Notes: generated by a model not told the origin, from the letters alone. Counted from the first letter of the stretch, positions 37,141 through 45,827 are shown. The stretch is 64,000 nt of DNA from Paenibacillus sp. PAMC 26794 (GCF_000316035.1 NZ_ANHX01000004.1:124001-188000), one strand, 5' to 3'. Translations and numbers: made by a program.

Positions 37141-37450
37141 AGGAAACATGTATGATGTATATCCGCTTACAATCCGGGCTTGGGTCAGAATGCCGAAAAT
37201 ATAGTGCGGATGTAGGTTTATCTGTCTGTCTGAAGACGCGATCTGTTACCGCTCGAACGGCAGGACGTGAAGAAAAGAGGGAAGTATTACACTTCTCTCT
37301 GCCTCAAGTCACAGCAATATAAATGATAGAAGCGCCCTTATAGTCCAAGTAACTGAATATTACCGAATATTATTATTGTAAAAATATTTCTTTTCTTGCT
37401 TTTATAACATAGCGGAGTGAGTTTCATCACAGATACAGGTTCATCCTGCT

Positions 37451-37458
37451 GTTATACT
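37451..37458 (+). promoter_or_regulatory. Extended -10 promoter of the small RNA candidate
   Basis: TGTTATACT spans about 37450-37458, a TG-extended TATACT with no clear -35 box. It lies 30 bases before the first paired base of the RNA. Confidence 0.5.
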
Positions 37459-37464
37459 ACAGTT

Positions 37465-37579
37465 AAGCCGACAAACTTTATTTAAGTACCCCGGCGGACA
37501 TCTGATCAGGACGTTTCCTGAATAGATGTCCGCGCAGCAGACTTCCAAGGAAGCCGCTCACGGGGTGCTTCTTTTTTTT
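37465..37579 (+). ncRNA. Candidate structured small RNA or leader (three-way junction)
   Basis: The 525-base gap 37141-37665 holds this element. P1: ACCCCG (37488-37493) with CGGGGT (37561-37566), extended by AAG/CTT. P2: GCGGACATCT (37494-37503) with AGATGTCCGC (37524-37533), perfect ten pairs, capped by CAGGA-CGTT-TCCTG. P3: CTTC-CAAG-GAAG (37542-37553). P1 ends directly at an eight-T run, so it doubles as the terminator stem. It resembles no riboswitch I recognise. The next gene begins 86 bases later, so it is either a free small RNA or a terminator-type leader. Upstream, 37141-37450 shows only a weak AGAGGGAAGT/ACTTCTCTCT hairpin near 37275-37300. Confidence 0.7.
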
Positions 37580-37665
37580 GTGTTTGCTCGTCAGTAGTGT
37601 CAATTCGCCCAGTTCTGAATACCATGAAAAGGTGATCAAGAGCAGAATCAGGGAGGCGTTGGCAA

Positions 37666-38010
37666 GTGGAAAAAGTGGAAGCGAAGAAAATATGCAAGGA
37701 ACACATGCACCGTTATGTATGTGTACAGATGAATGACGGTATGCACTACGATGGCATTATGGAAAATGTGGATGACGAAATGATCTACCTGGCTGTTCCC
37801 GTTGGACCGGAAGCCATGGTGAATCATGCGAACTGGGCTCCAAATGCAATGCCGGGAGCAAACTATCCGATAGGTCATACTCGCGGATTTTACCCAGGAT
37901 ACGGGTACCCTACTCCTTATCCATATTATGGTTATGGACGTAGACGTTTTAACCGGCTTGTGCTCCCGTTATTTGGGCTTACAGCGTTAAGTCTGTTACC
38001 GTATTATTGA
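37666..38010 (+). CDS. Small protein with Sm-like N-terminus and Tyr/Gly-rich tail
   Basis: I do not recognise the family with certainty. The 114-residue protein starts at GTG after AGGGAGGCGTTGGCAA. Residues about 8-50 (YVCVQMNDGMHYDGIMENVD then DEMIYLAVP) read like an Sm/Hfq-type beta fold (hydrophobic strand, DG turn, G-x-h-x-x-h, strand). Residues 65-95 are Gly/Tyr/Pro-rich (GFYPGYGYPTPYPYYGYGRR), and the end (LVLPLFGLTALSLLPYY) is hydrophobic. Together these suggest a surface, spore or membrane-linked protein (inference). The structured RNA lies just upstream and a long hairpin terminator follows at 38211. Confidence 0.65.
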   Translation: MEKVEAKKICKEHMHRYVCVQMNDGMHYDGIMENVDDEMIYLAVPVGPEAMVNHANWAPNAMPGANYPIGHTRGFYPGYGYPTPYPYYGYGRRRFNRLVLPLFGLTALSLLPYY

Positions 38011-38210
38011 GATTGAATATCAGGCATAAACTATAGTGAGTCATTCTCATGCACCTTATGAAAGTTTTTGAAAAAGAATAAGTTGAGGATGGCTATGTTT
38101 CATTCATGGATACTGTAAAGTATGAAATAGAGCGGTCTTATCACATATGGAGTCCAGCCTGATGTATCGCGACAGTCATTGCAATACAACGGGCAACATA
38201 CCGAACATCC

Positions 38211-38262
38211 AAAAGGTCATGCCTGTGCAGAAGCGAACTTCTGTAAGGCATGACCTTTTTTT
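38211..38262 (+). terminator. Long hairpin terminator
   Basis: AAAAGGTCATGCCT pairs with AGGCATGACCTTTT, and the inner CAGAAG-CGAA-CTTCTG closes the hairpin with a tetraloop, followed by seven T residues. It ends transcription from the 37666 gene or a small RNA in between; 38011-38210 shows no gene. Confidence 0.9.
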
Positions 38263-38642
38263 GAACCTAATTAGTGTAAGGTCGATGATGAACGGATAGT
38301 ACATAGCGTGTATTCAAACTTGCTGAAAGCAGAAGCTGGCCTGAACGTGTCCGCAGCAGACGCGAACCGCATCCTGAATATGTGAGAACGTGCCTATGTG
38401 CGAGTAAATGATTAAGACACCGCAAAGCTTTAATTCTCTATTCGATAAAAATCTTCGCTTCGGGATGGAATCGCTGCTGTTCTCTTGCCCACGGTTGGAG
38501 GAGCAGAGCATGGTGTGCGAGCGCTGACGAATCTGAGGCATCTTATTCAAGCCTTTGAAGCGCCCGCAAAATTTTAAGGAATCTGATACACGCTATATCT
38601 GCATAAACAGCTGCTTTCAGCATTTTTTGAGGTTATTTTGGG

Positions 38643-38716
38643 AAATAACGTGCCTGCTGTTCCTTATAATTTCAAATGAGGGCCTGAACGCCAAATAAGA
38701 CGTCCTGTGTTCCTTA
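38643..38716. repeat. Two direct repeats of a 24-base motif, 50 bases apart
   Basis: AAATAACGTGCCTGCTGTTC plus CTTA (38643-38666) and AAATAAGACGTCCTGTGTTC plus CTTA (38693-38716) share the AAATAA start and TGTTCCTTA end. The first overlaps a GTTATTT/AAATAAC hairpin at 38632-38649. They lie in the gene-poor 38263-38776 stretch, where I see no convincing gene: the longest reading frame (reverse, 38314-38550) has no ribosome site and no family character. Confidence 0.6.
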
Positions 38717-38776
38717 GAAAATCGTCGACTACCCATTCGCGAGCATCAGCCAGCATAGACTTTATTCAAAATGTCC

Positions 38777-39910
38777 TTAACTTAATGCAGATTTCAAATC
38801 CCCAAGTAAATCTTCAACATCCTCGATCCCAACGGAGATCCGAATCAAACCATCCGTGATCCCCAATTCTTGCCGACGTTCATAGGGAATGGAAGCATGT
38901 GTCATTCGGGCAGGGACAGAAATTAAACTTTCCACCGCGCCCAGACTTTCAGCCAATGTGAAATAACGGACTTTGCTTAATGCTTCATCTACTTTTTCAG
39001 CACTACCTACATCAAAGGAAACTATACCGCCATATCCTCTCGCTTGCGTGGAAGCGAGCTTGTGCTGCGGATGGTCGGGCAACCCGGGATAATAGACTTT
39101 GCTCACTGTTGGATGTTGATTCAAAAATGCTACAAGCTGCTCTGTATTGCGTTCTTGCGCTTCCATCCGTAGTCCCAATGTTTTAAGACCTCGCATTAAC
39201 AACCAGGAATCCATAGGTCCCAGAACTGCGCCAATTGCATTTTGAATAAAATGCAGATCTTCACCAAGTTGCTCGCTGTTGACAACCGCAAGTCCTGCTA
39301 CGACATCACTATGACCACCGATATATTTCGTTGCAGAATGCAGTACAATATCTGCGCCCAGAGCCAGCGGGGTCTGCCAATAAGGCGTACTAAACGTGTT
39401 ATCCACGATGAACAGCAATTCATGTTGTTTCGACCATTTCGCTACAGCAGCAATATCGGTGACCTTGAGTAACGGATTGGTAGGTGTTTCTACATAAATG
39501 GCCTTTGTATTGGATTGCAAAGCCTGCTCCAGTGCTTGTAGTGAGGTGGTATCTACAAAGGTAGACTCGATCCCCAGACGATTCAGCACTTTGGTGAAAA
39601 TGCGATAGGTCCCGCCGTATACATCATCCGTCAGAATGACGTGATCTCCAGTTTTCAAGAGAGACAACACAGCGTGAATTGCAGCCATGCCCGAACTGAA
39701 AGCAAAACCGCGAACGCCATCCTCCAGCTCTTTAATGATATCTTCCAACGCATGACGGGTAGGGTTGCCTGTACGTGAATACTCGTATCCTTTGTGCACG
39801 CCAACCGATTCTTGCTCATACGTGCTTACTTGATAGATCGGTACACTCACTGCTCCAGTGTGTGGATCACCAACAATACCTGCATGAATCAGCTTGGTTT
39901 TTGGTCTCAT
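38777..39910 (-). CDS. mccB: Cystathionine gamma-lyase/homocysteine gamma-lyase MccB-like
   Basis: The 377-residue PLP enzyme of the Cys/Met metabolism family starts MRPKTKLIHAG and has SRTGNPTRHALE, the YVETPTNPLLKVTDI segment and the PLP-lysine motif SATKYIGGHSD. It cleaves cystathionine to cysteine in the reverse transsulfuration route; bifunctional members also act on homocysteine. The ATG at 39910 follows GGAGG by nine bases; an upstream in-frame ATG overlaps that site. It lies one base after mccA on the same strand, which favours the MccB assignment over MetC or MetI. Confidence 0.88.
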   Translation of the reverse strand: MRPKTKLIHAGIVGDPHTGAVSVPIYQVSTYEQESVGVHKGYEYSRTGNPTRHALEDIIKELEDGVRGFAFSSGMAAIHAVLSLLKTGDHVILTDDVYGGTYRIFTKVLNRLGIESTFVDTTSLQALEQALQSNTKAIYVETPTNPLLKVTDIAAVAKWSKQHELLFIVDNTFSTPYWQTPLALGADIVLHSATKYIGGHSDVVAGLAVVNSEQLGEDLHFIQNAIGAVLGPMDSWLLMRGLKTLGLRMEAQERNTEQLVAFLNQHPTVSKVYYPGLPDHPQHKLASTQARGYGGIVSFDVGSAEKVDEALSKVRYFTLAESLGAVESLISVPARMTHASIPYERRQELGITDGLIRISVGIEDVEDLLGDLKSALS

Positions 39911-39911
39911 T

Positions 39912-40835
39912 TTATTGTCCTCCATTATAGATATTTTGGCTTAAATACCGTTCGCTGCTATCCGGGAAAATAACGACGATGTTACTTCCGGGGGCTGCGC
40001 GACCAGCTTCGTTTAATGCGGCTTGCATAGCCGCTCCTGAGGAGCTTCCTACCAGTAATCCTTCCAATAGGGCTAGATCTTTGACCCGCTCAAAGGCATC
40101 TTCATCTGAGATCGTATGAATGGCATCAAAATAACTCACATCCATAAAAGGAGATAACGTTTCGACCCCTATTCCTTCTGTACGATGAGGTCCCGAGGGA
40201 CCTCCTGCGAGAATCGAACCTTCGGGTTCTACGATACATGTTTTGATTAACGGGTTTTGCTCCTTCAAATAGCGAGAACCTCCCATGAAAGTACCGCCTG
40301 ACCCGGCTCCGGCGACATATACATGCACCTGTCCGTTCAAATCACGCCATATCTCAGGGCCCAGATGTTCATAATGTGCGAGTGGGTTATCCGGATTGGA
40401 GAACTGACCTGGAATATACGAACCTGGTATTTCTTTCGCCAACGATTCCGCCTTGCGTATGGCACCCGTCATTCCTTCTGATGTGGGTGTGTTCACAACC
40501 GTAGCTCCAAGAGCTTTCATCAATTGCTGCTTCTCGACGCTGAACTTCTGAGGTACCGTGAAAATGACCTTTAAATTCAGGCCTGCTGCCGCCATTGCAA
40601 GACCAATTCCTGTATTGCCTGCGGTAGCTTCAATCACCGTTCCACCTGGCTTAACATCTCCTCGTGCCAAGGCCTGCTCCAATAAAAACTTGCCGATCCG
40701 GTCTTTCACACTTCCTCCAGGATTCATGAATTCCAGTTTGGCGAACAGGCGGATTCCTTCCGGTAATGGATAACGAGTTAATTCAAGCAGAGGCGTATTA
40801 CCTATAAGTTCCTGTACATGTTGATAAACGGTCAA
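39912..40835 (-). CDS. mccA: Cystathionine beta-synthase-type enzyme MccA (cysteine synthase family)
   Basis: The 307-residue PLP enzyme has IGNTPLLELTRYPLP, the PLP-lysine motif NPGGSVKDRIGKFLLE and the phosphate-binding ATAGNTGIGLAMAAAG and GAGSGGTFMG loops of the cysteine-synthase family. Paired with mccB it fits MccA, which makes cystathionine from homocysteine and O-acetylserine in B. subtilis. The start is probably TTG at 40835 (nine bases after GGAG); a TTG at 40844 overlaps the ribosome site. Cysteine synthase CysK is the alternative, but the pairing argues for MccA. Confidence 0.83.
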   Translation of the reverse strand: MTVYQHVQELIGNTPLLELTRYPLPEGIRLFAKLEFMNPGGSVKDRIGKFLLEQALARGDVKPGGTVIEATAGNTGIGLAMAAAGLNLKVIFTVPQKFSVEKQQLMKALGATVVNTPTSEGMTGAIRKAESLAKEIPGSYIPGQFSNPDNPLAHYEHLGPEIWRDLNGQVHVYVAGAGSGGTFMGGSRYLKEQNPLIKTCIVEPEGSILAGGPSGPHRTEGIGVETLSPFMDVSYFDAIHTISDEDAFERVKDLALLEGLLVGSSSGAAMQAALNEAGRAAPGSNIVVIFPDSSERYLSQNIYNGGQ

Positions 40836-41083
40836 ATTAACCAATCTCCTTTTTTACGTTCATTAACCATACATATTTGTTTACTCGGGAAAAGTGCGTG
40901 ATAAAACCATATTTCAATAAAATGGCTTGTAATACATCCAATTTCGTATAGTATTTGGCTCGATGATAGATGGAGAGTTGACCTAGATTACCTGGTTGTG
41001 TGCCTAGAGATTGGACGTGGGTTTTTACTTCTAGTATGATAGAAGGGAATACATACATTGGAATACAAAGGAGGGTATGAACT

Positions 41084-41443
41084 ATGGATTGCTTATTTTG
41101 CAAAATTGTAGAGGGCACCATTCCCTCCAATAAAGTACTGGAGAATGACCATGTTATCGTGTTTCATGACATCCAGCCCGCTGCACCGACACATGTTCTC
41201 GTCATTCCGAAGAAACATATTGCTTCGATGAATGAAGTTACCGCAGAAGATCTGCCTTTGATCGGTGAGATTCATCTGGCTGCTCAAGAAGCGGCCAAGC
41301 GCCTTGGTGTGGAGGAAACAGGATATCGCTTGATCAACAATTGTGGTAAGGATGGAGAACAAACCGTTCATCATCTGCATTACCATTTGTTGGGTGGTAC
41401 CAGGCTTGGCGTGTTGACAAGTCTGTCCGATTCTCACAAATAA
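41084..41443 (+). CDS. HIT family nucleotide-binding hydrolase (HinT-like)
   Basis: The 119-residue protein begins MDCLFCKIVEGTIPSNKVLE and has the histidine triad in QTVHHLHYHLLGG (HxHxH) near its end. HinT-like proteins hydrolyse adenosine phosphoramidates and acyl-AMPs. A GGAGGGTATGAACT ribosome site precedes the ATG. The 248-base region before it (40836-41083), divergent from mccA, has no promoter I could call with confidence. Confidence 0.93.
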   Translation: MDCLFCKIVEGTIPSNKVLENDHVIVFHDIQPAAPTHVLVIPKKHIASMNEVTAEDLPLIGEIHLAAQEAAKRLGVEETGYRLINNCGKDGEQTVHHLHYHLLGGTRLGVLTSLSDSHK

Positions 41444-41521
41444 ACGAGCTAATGGGTACTACTATTGAGGATTTAGTCATATGTATTAAATCCATGAATG
41501 TGTGACCAAATGCTTATATAA

Positions 41522-41563
41522 TGAATCCATTTCATAATACCTTTGAGTTATGAAATGGATTCA
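41522..41563. repeat. Long perfect inverted repeat upstream of rpsU
   Basis: TGAATCCATTTCATAA (41522-41537) and its exact complement TTATGAAATGGATTCA (41548-41563) flank a ten-base loop. There is no T-run on the plus strand, so it is not a classical terminator; it lies between the HIT gene and the rpsU promoter. Confidence 0.7.
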
Positions 41564-41586
41564 AATAAGTGATCATTACATTGAGG

Positions 41587-41616
41587 TTGACACCTTTATT
41601 ATCTTTCGCCTATAAT
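41587..41616 (+). promoter_or_regulatory. Strong sigma-A promoter of rpsU
   Basis: Consensus TTGACA (41587-41592) and TATAAT (41611-41616) are 18 bases apart, 60 bases before the rpsU start codon. Confidence 0.88.
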
Positions 41617-41675
41617 GTAAGATGATGAACCGTGTTATTGCTCTTGGACGGTCTGGTCGGAGGGAGGGAAAACTG

Positions 41676-41849
41676 GTGTCTGAAACTAAAGTTCGCAAAA
41701 ACGAGACTATTGATGCTGCACTTCGTCGTTTTAAACGCTCCATCGCTAAAGATGGCGTATTGGCTGAGGTGAAGAAACGTAAGCATTATGAGAAGCCAAG
41801 CGTAAAGCGCAAGAAAAAGTCCGAGGCTGCTCGTAAGAGAAAGTTTTAG
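41676..41849 (+). CDS. rpsU: 30S ribosomal protein S21
   Basis: The 57-residue basic protein begins [20 protein letters not shown] after a GTG start and ends in the Lys/Arg-rich [14 protein letters not shown] typical of S21. S21 sits near the anti-Shine-Dalgarno end of 16S rRNA. GGAGGGAGGG lies about six bases before GTG; a more upstream ATG in frame lies within the leader. It is transcribed with the yqeY-like gene that follows. Confidence 0.96.
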   Translation: MSETKVRKNETIDAALRRFKRSIAKDGVLAEVKKRKHYEKPSVKRKKKSEAARKRKF

Positions 41850-41864
41850 GAGGATTTTAATTAC

Positions 41865-42308
41865 ATGAATCTTAGCGAACGATTGAACGAAGATATGAAG
41901 CAAGCGATGAAGAGTAAGGACAAGTTCAGACTCTCCAACATTCGGTTGATTCGTTCGACGATCAAGAATCTTGAAATAGATTTGAAAAGAGATTTGGATG
42001 ACAACGAAGTGCTTGATATCCTGAGTCGTGAAATCAAACAGCGCAAAGATGCCCTCCAAGAATTTGACAAAGCGGGCCGTGAAGATCTCGCGGCAAATGC
42101 AAAAGCGGAAATTGAAGTACTCATCCAGTACCTTCCCACACAGCTTACCGAAGAAGAAATTAAAGTTATTGTACAGCAGACCATCCAGGAAACCGGTGCT
42201 TCTTCGAAAGCCGAGATGGGGAAAGTCATGGCGGCCCTTATGCCGAAAGTTAAAGGCAAAGCGGACGGCAAACTGGTAAATCAAGCAGTTCAACAATTTC
42301 TGCAATAA
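41865..42308 (+). CDS. GatB/YqeY domain protein
   Basis: The 147-residue protein begins MNLSERLNEDMKQAMKSKDK and is the YqeY family, a helical protein similar to the C-terminal domain of GatB. It has the conserved LSREIKQRKDALQEFDKAGR and YLPTQLTEEEI segments. It likely binds tRNA, though its physiological role is not settled. It starts 15 bases after rpsU with GGAGG upstream, the order rpsU-yqeY of B. subtilis. A terminator follows. Confidence 0.95.
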   Translation: MNLSERLNEDMKQAMKSKDKFRLSNIRLIRSTIKNLEIDLKRDLDDNEVLDILSREIKQRKDALQEFDKAGREDLAANAKAEIEVLIQYLPTQLTEEEIKVIVQQTIQETGASSKAEMGKVMAALMPKVKGKADGKLVNQAVQQFLQ

Positions 42309-42319
42309 AGCAAATCAAT

Positions 42320-42352
42320 AAACACCTTCTGACTTGTCAGGAGGTGTTTTTT
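42320..42352 (+). terminator. Terminator after the rpsU-yqeY-like operon
   Basis: AACACCTTCTGAC pairs with GTCAGGAGGTGTT, with a two-base centre and a six-T run. Confidence 0.88.
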
Positions 42353-42552
42353 CCATTTATCAGAAGGCATGATGTCCTTGGGATGGCGAAATTTCTTTTT
42401 AATGGTTAATATATATTATTATGGATTTTTATTCTTGCATTTGATCGAGTTTTCAAATATAATTTTAAGATTTTGAAACGAAATGTTGCATTGCACGTAA
42501 TAAATACCATAAGCTGGACAGTATAACATTAATGGAAAAGGGGGGGACTATT

Positions 42553-43914
42553 GTGAAGGGAAAGCGCCGGAAGAAGCTTACGGGGCCATTGATGCTCTTA
42601 ATGCTGCTGACGCTGTTGCTTCCTGTCTGGATTGGATCACCGTCAGCGCATGCAGCTGAGAAGAGTGGCGCCGTATATATTATTCCGGTTGATAAACCAA
42701 TCGAGCAGGGACTTGGCAAGTTCATGGAACGCGGGTTCAAGCAAGCAGAAGAGATGAATGCTGGGCTGATCGTTCTTGATATCAATACGCCGGGAGGCCG
42801 TGTCGACACTGCAGAAGCATTGGGTACCCTAATTAAGGACAGTCCGATCGAGACTGTTGCATTTGTCCGTGGAGATGCTGCTTCAGCCGGGAGTTTTCTG
42901 GCTCTGAATGCAGATAAGATCGTAATGTCACCAGGAAGTATGATTGGTGCGGCAGCAATGGTGGACAGTTCGGGTAAACATGTTGATGATCCAAAGCTTG
43001 TTGCATTCTGGAAAAGCAAAATGCAGGGAGCGGCTGAAATCAGTGGTCGTGATGGCAAGATTGCAGCTGGAATGACGGATGTCAACATCGTTGTTGAAAT
43101 GCCAGAGATCAATAAAACGAAGCAAAAAGGTGAGATTATTGCTCTCTCGGCTGAAGAAGCGCTGAAAGTTGGTTATGCCGACCACATCAGCAACACACCG
43201 GAAGAAGCGGCAGCTTGGCTCGGTTACAGTCAGGATGACGTATTTAAGGTAGAACGAACGACAGCGGAGAATATCTCCTCTTTTCTTACCAATCCGGTTG
43301 TTATGACTGTGTTATTGTTCCTCGGAATCGCGGGTGTGATCATTGAATTGATTGTTCCTGGTTTTGGAGTTCCTGGTATTGTAGGTATCGTGTGTTTCGT
43401 GTTGTATTTCTCGGGTAATTACATTGCGGGATTTGCCGGAGCAGAGACATGGGTGCTATTTACCGTCGGACTCATCATGATGATTCTGGAGATGTTTATT
43501 CCGAGCTTTGGTATTCTGGGGATTTTGGGATCCATTGCGCTTGTTGCAGGTGTTGTGAGGGCTGCTTATGATACGAGTGATGCATTCGTTTCCCTGGGTA
43601 TCGCTTTCGGAGCAGCATTGGTAGTGATTGCGATTATCGCAGTACTGTTTAAAGATCGAGGGATATGGAATCGGTTCATACTGAGTGACAGCATGTCTGC
43701 TGATCGGGGTTATTCATCAGCCACAGAACGCAAAGAGCTGGTTGGTCTGCAAGGAATCAGTCTGACACCACTTCGTCCTTCTGGAACAGCGATGTTTGAA
43801 GGGGAACGAATTGACGTTGTGACCGACGGAGATTTTATTCCCATCGATACTCCGATTATTGTGATTAAAGCGGAAGGTACCCGGATTGTGGTTCAGCAAG
43901 CTTTGCCGGTGTAA
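42553..43914 (+). CDS. NfeD-family membrane serine protease-like protein (YqeZ type)
   Basis: The 453-residue protein has a signal or anchor sequence (LLMLLTLLLPVWIGSPSAHA), a ClpP-like domain with INTPGGRVD and the Ser motif in DAASAGSFLALNADKIVMSP, four or so C-terminal membrane segments and a terminal OB-fold NfeD domain (LVGLQGISLTPLRPSGTAMF). It belongs with the flotillin FloA encoded downstream: NfeD-flotillin pairs form membrane microdomains. The start is GTG at 42553, five bases after the run of G residues; ATG at 42532 would overlap the ribosome site. Confidence 0.92.
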   Translation: MKGKRRKKLTGPLMLLMLLTLLLPVWIGSPSAHAAEKSGAVYIIPVDKPIEQGLGKFMERGFKQAEEMNAGLIVLDINTPGGRVDTAEALGTLIKDSPIETVAFVRGDAASAGSFLALNADKIVMSPGSMIGAAAMVDSSGKHVDDPKLVAFWKSKMQGAAEISGRDGKIAAGMTDVNIVVEMPEINKTKQKGEIIALSAEEALKVGYADHISNTPEEAAAWLGYSQDDVFKVERTTAENISSFLTNPVVMTVLLFLGIAGVIIELIVPGFGVPGIVGIVCFVLYFSGNYIAGFAGAETWVLFTVGLIMMILEMFIPSFGILGILGSIALVAGVVRAAYDTSDAFVSLGIAFGAALVVIAIIAVLFKDRGIWNRFILSDSMSADRGYSSATERKELVGLQGISLTPLRPSGTAMFEGERIDVVTDGDFIPIDTPIIVIKAEGTRIVVQQALPV

Positions 43915-44080
43915 CCCGCTCTGTTGTCGAAGCGGATTAACGCTTCGGCAATGTACATAACCACGTAGCTGAAGCTGCCAGCGAGGTGGTGCATTCTTTA
44001 ATTTAGCAGCGGATTCAAGAGTGTCTTCTCTTCTCAAATATTTTTATCAAATTCAAATTGCAAATGGAGGAAATTAAACA

Positions 44081-45091
44081 ATGGACACATCTATGATTAC
44101 GATTTTGCTCATTGCGGTAGTAGGTATTATCGTATTGAGCGTATTCTTCAGCTTTTTCCCGGTTATGCTCTGGGTTTCAGCGATTGCATCCGGCGTACGC
44201 GTAAGTATTATTACACTGGTAGCGATGAGACTGAGACGTGTAACGCCTAGCCGTATCGTAAATCCACTGATCAAAGCTACCAAGGCGGGTCTTAAATTAA
44301 CCATGAACCAACTGGAAAGTCACTTCTTGGCCGGTGGTAACGTTGACCGTGTTGTAAACGCTCTGATTGCTGCACAACGTGCCAACATTCCACTCGAATT
44401 TGAACGTGCAGCTGCTATTGACCTCGCAGGTCGTGACGTATTACAAGCCGTACAAATGAGCGTTAACCCACGAGTTATCGAAACACCGATTGTCTCTGCG
44501 GTTGCCAAAGATGGTATTGAAGTTAAAGTTAGAGCACGGGTTACGGTTCGTGCCAATATTGACCGTCTCGTCGGTGGTGCTGGTGAAGAAACAATCATCG
44601 CCCGTGTTGGTGAAGGTATCGTAAGTACGAACGGTTCCTCCAATTCTCACAAAGACGTCCTGGAAAATCCGGATCTGATCTCCCGTACCGTATTGTCCAA
44701 AGGTCTGGATGCAGGTACTGCTTTTGAAATCCTGTCCATTGATATTGCGGACGTTGATGTAGGTAAGAACATTGGTGCCTTCTTGCAAACAGAGCAAGCA
44801 GAAGCTGACAAACGTATCGCTCAGGCGAAAGCAGAAGAGCGTCGTGCAATGGCCGTAGCGCAAGAGCAAGAGATGAAAGCGCGCGTAGTGGAAATGAGAG
44901 CACGTGTGGTTGAATCTGAATCCCAAGTACCTCTTGCCATGGCTGAGGCACTTCGCAACGGTAAAATTGGTGTGATGGATTACATGAACCTGAAGAACAT
45001 TGAAGCGGATACTCAAATGCGTAACACATTGGGAAAACCTGGTGAAGGTTCGAATTCCAACGATCAGGGTGATTCCAAAAACGGAAGATAG
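44081..45091 (+). CDS. floA: Flotillin-like protein FloA
   Basis: The 336-residue protein has an N-terminal membrane-associated segment ([20 protein letters not shown]), the SPFH/PHB-like domain ([20 protein letters not shown]) and a coiled C-terminal helix rich in Glu/Ala/Arg ([20 protein letters not shown]). FloA organises fluid membrane microdomains in bacilli. The ATG has GGAGG ten bases upstream. It is in the cluster yqeZ-yqfA-yqfB of B. subtilis; a CGAAGCG/CGCTTCG hairpin lies at about 43930 in the gap before it. Confidence 0.95.
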   Translation: MDTSMITILLIAVVGIIVLSVFFSFFPVMLWVSAIASGVRVSIITLVAMRLRRVTPSRIVNPLIKATKAGLKLTMNQLESHFLAGGNVDRVVNALIAAQRANIPLEFERAAAIDLAGRDVLQAVQMSVNPRVIETPIVSAVAKDGIEVKVRARVTVRANIDRLVGGAGEETIIARVGEGIVSTNGSSNSHKDVLENPDLISRTVLSKGLDAGTAFEILSIDIADVDVGKNIGAFLQTEQAEADKRIAQAKAEERRAMAVAQEQEMKARVVEMRARVVESESQVPLAMAEALRNGKIGVMDYMNLKNIEADTQMRNTLGKPGEGSNSNDQGDSKNGR

Positions 45092-45104
45092 GCGGTGAGT
45101 GCAA

Positions 45105-45704
45105 ATGGGCCTATTTGAATGGATTTTTGATAATTTGTACATTGTAGCGGTTATTGGTTTTGCACTCTTCTCCTTCTTGGGGAAAGCTGCCAAATCGGCT
45201 GATCCGAACAAAAAGCGTCCTGCCAATGGGATGCCTACATTTGGAGGCAGTGGTGATGCAGGCCGGGATGAACGTTCAAGAGACAATTCATCTCCGCAGC
45301 AGTCTTCCGGACCTGCAGACCCGCGTTATGATGAACAGTATGACGATCGGTATGATGACGTGCAATATGAGAATCAGTATGATCAGCCGTATTCGGAGCC
45401 TGCTGCAACTTCTCGCCCCGCAACTGACTACAGAAGTGAGGGCACGATGAGTGCCATGGCAAATTCACTTGAGGAACAGATGAGAGGTATGGAAGAACAG
45501 CAACGTTTGATCGAAGAACGCTTGAATCGCATATCTTCTGCGAATAAGCCAGTTGTGTCTGATTCCAGTTGGGATGAGACCAGCACCGATGGATCGGGAG
45601 CGTCTCCGCTTCGTCCGGCAGACATTCGCACAGGTGTCCTGTGGGCAGAAGTACTGGGTTCCCCTCGTTCCAAGCAACCGTTTGGTACAAGAGGAAAACT
45701 GTAA
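45105..45704 (+). CDS. Small membrane-anchored acidic protein downstream of floA
   Basis: I do not recognise a family. The 199-residue protein begins MGLFEWIFDNLYIVAVIGFA with one N-terminal membrane segment, then has a low-complexity Asp/Gln/Tyr/Ser-rich middle (RYDEQYDDRYDDVQYENQYD), a coiled-coil-like part (EEQMRGMEEQQRLIEERLNR) and a short tail. The position after floA is that of yqfB in B. subtilis, which is much shorter, so this may be a lineage-specific partner of the flotillin system (inference). The ATG follows GGCGGTGAG by five bases. Confidence 0.75.
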   Translation: MGLFEWIFDNLYIVAVIGFALFSFLGKAAKSADPNKKRPANGMPTFGGSGDAGRDERSRDNSSPQQSSGPADPRYDEQYDDRYDDVQYENQYDQPYSEPAATSRPATDYRSEGTMSAMANSLEEQMRGMEEQQRLIEERLNRISSANKPVVSDSSWDETSTDGSGASPLRPADIRTGVLWAEVLGSPRSKQPFGTRGKL

Positions 45705-45729
45705 ACAAGTCAATTTATTGGACGGAAAT

Positions 45730-45772
45730 AAAGCCGTCTCTGGTGAGCAGAAAGCCGCCGGAGACGGCTTTT
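45730..45772 (+). terminator. Terminator after the NfeD-floA operon
   Basis: AAAGCCGTCTC pairs with GAGACGGCTTT, with an inner GCAGAAAGCCGCC stretch, and a T-run follows. Confidence 0.88.
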
Positions 45773-45827
45773 TCTGTGTTCTATCCTTTTTTCTCAACAA
45801 TTGTCCCTAACACGCCCCGGAATTTTC

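Noticed and set aside
37506..37706. Reverse 66-codon frame across the 37.5 kb element
   Set aside because: It lies antisense over the paired arms and the terminator and has no ribosome site.
38314..38550. Reverse-strand 78-codon reading frame in the gene-poor stretch
   Set aside because: It has no ribosome site, no recognisable family pattern and composition like the surrounding noncoding DNA.
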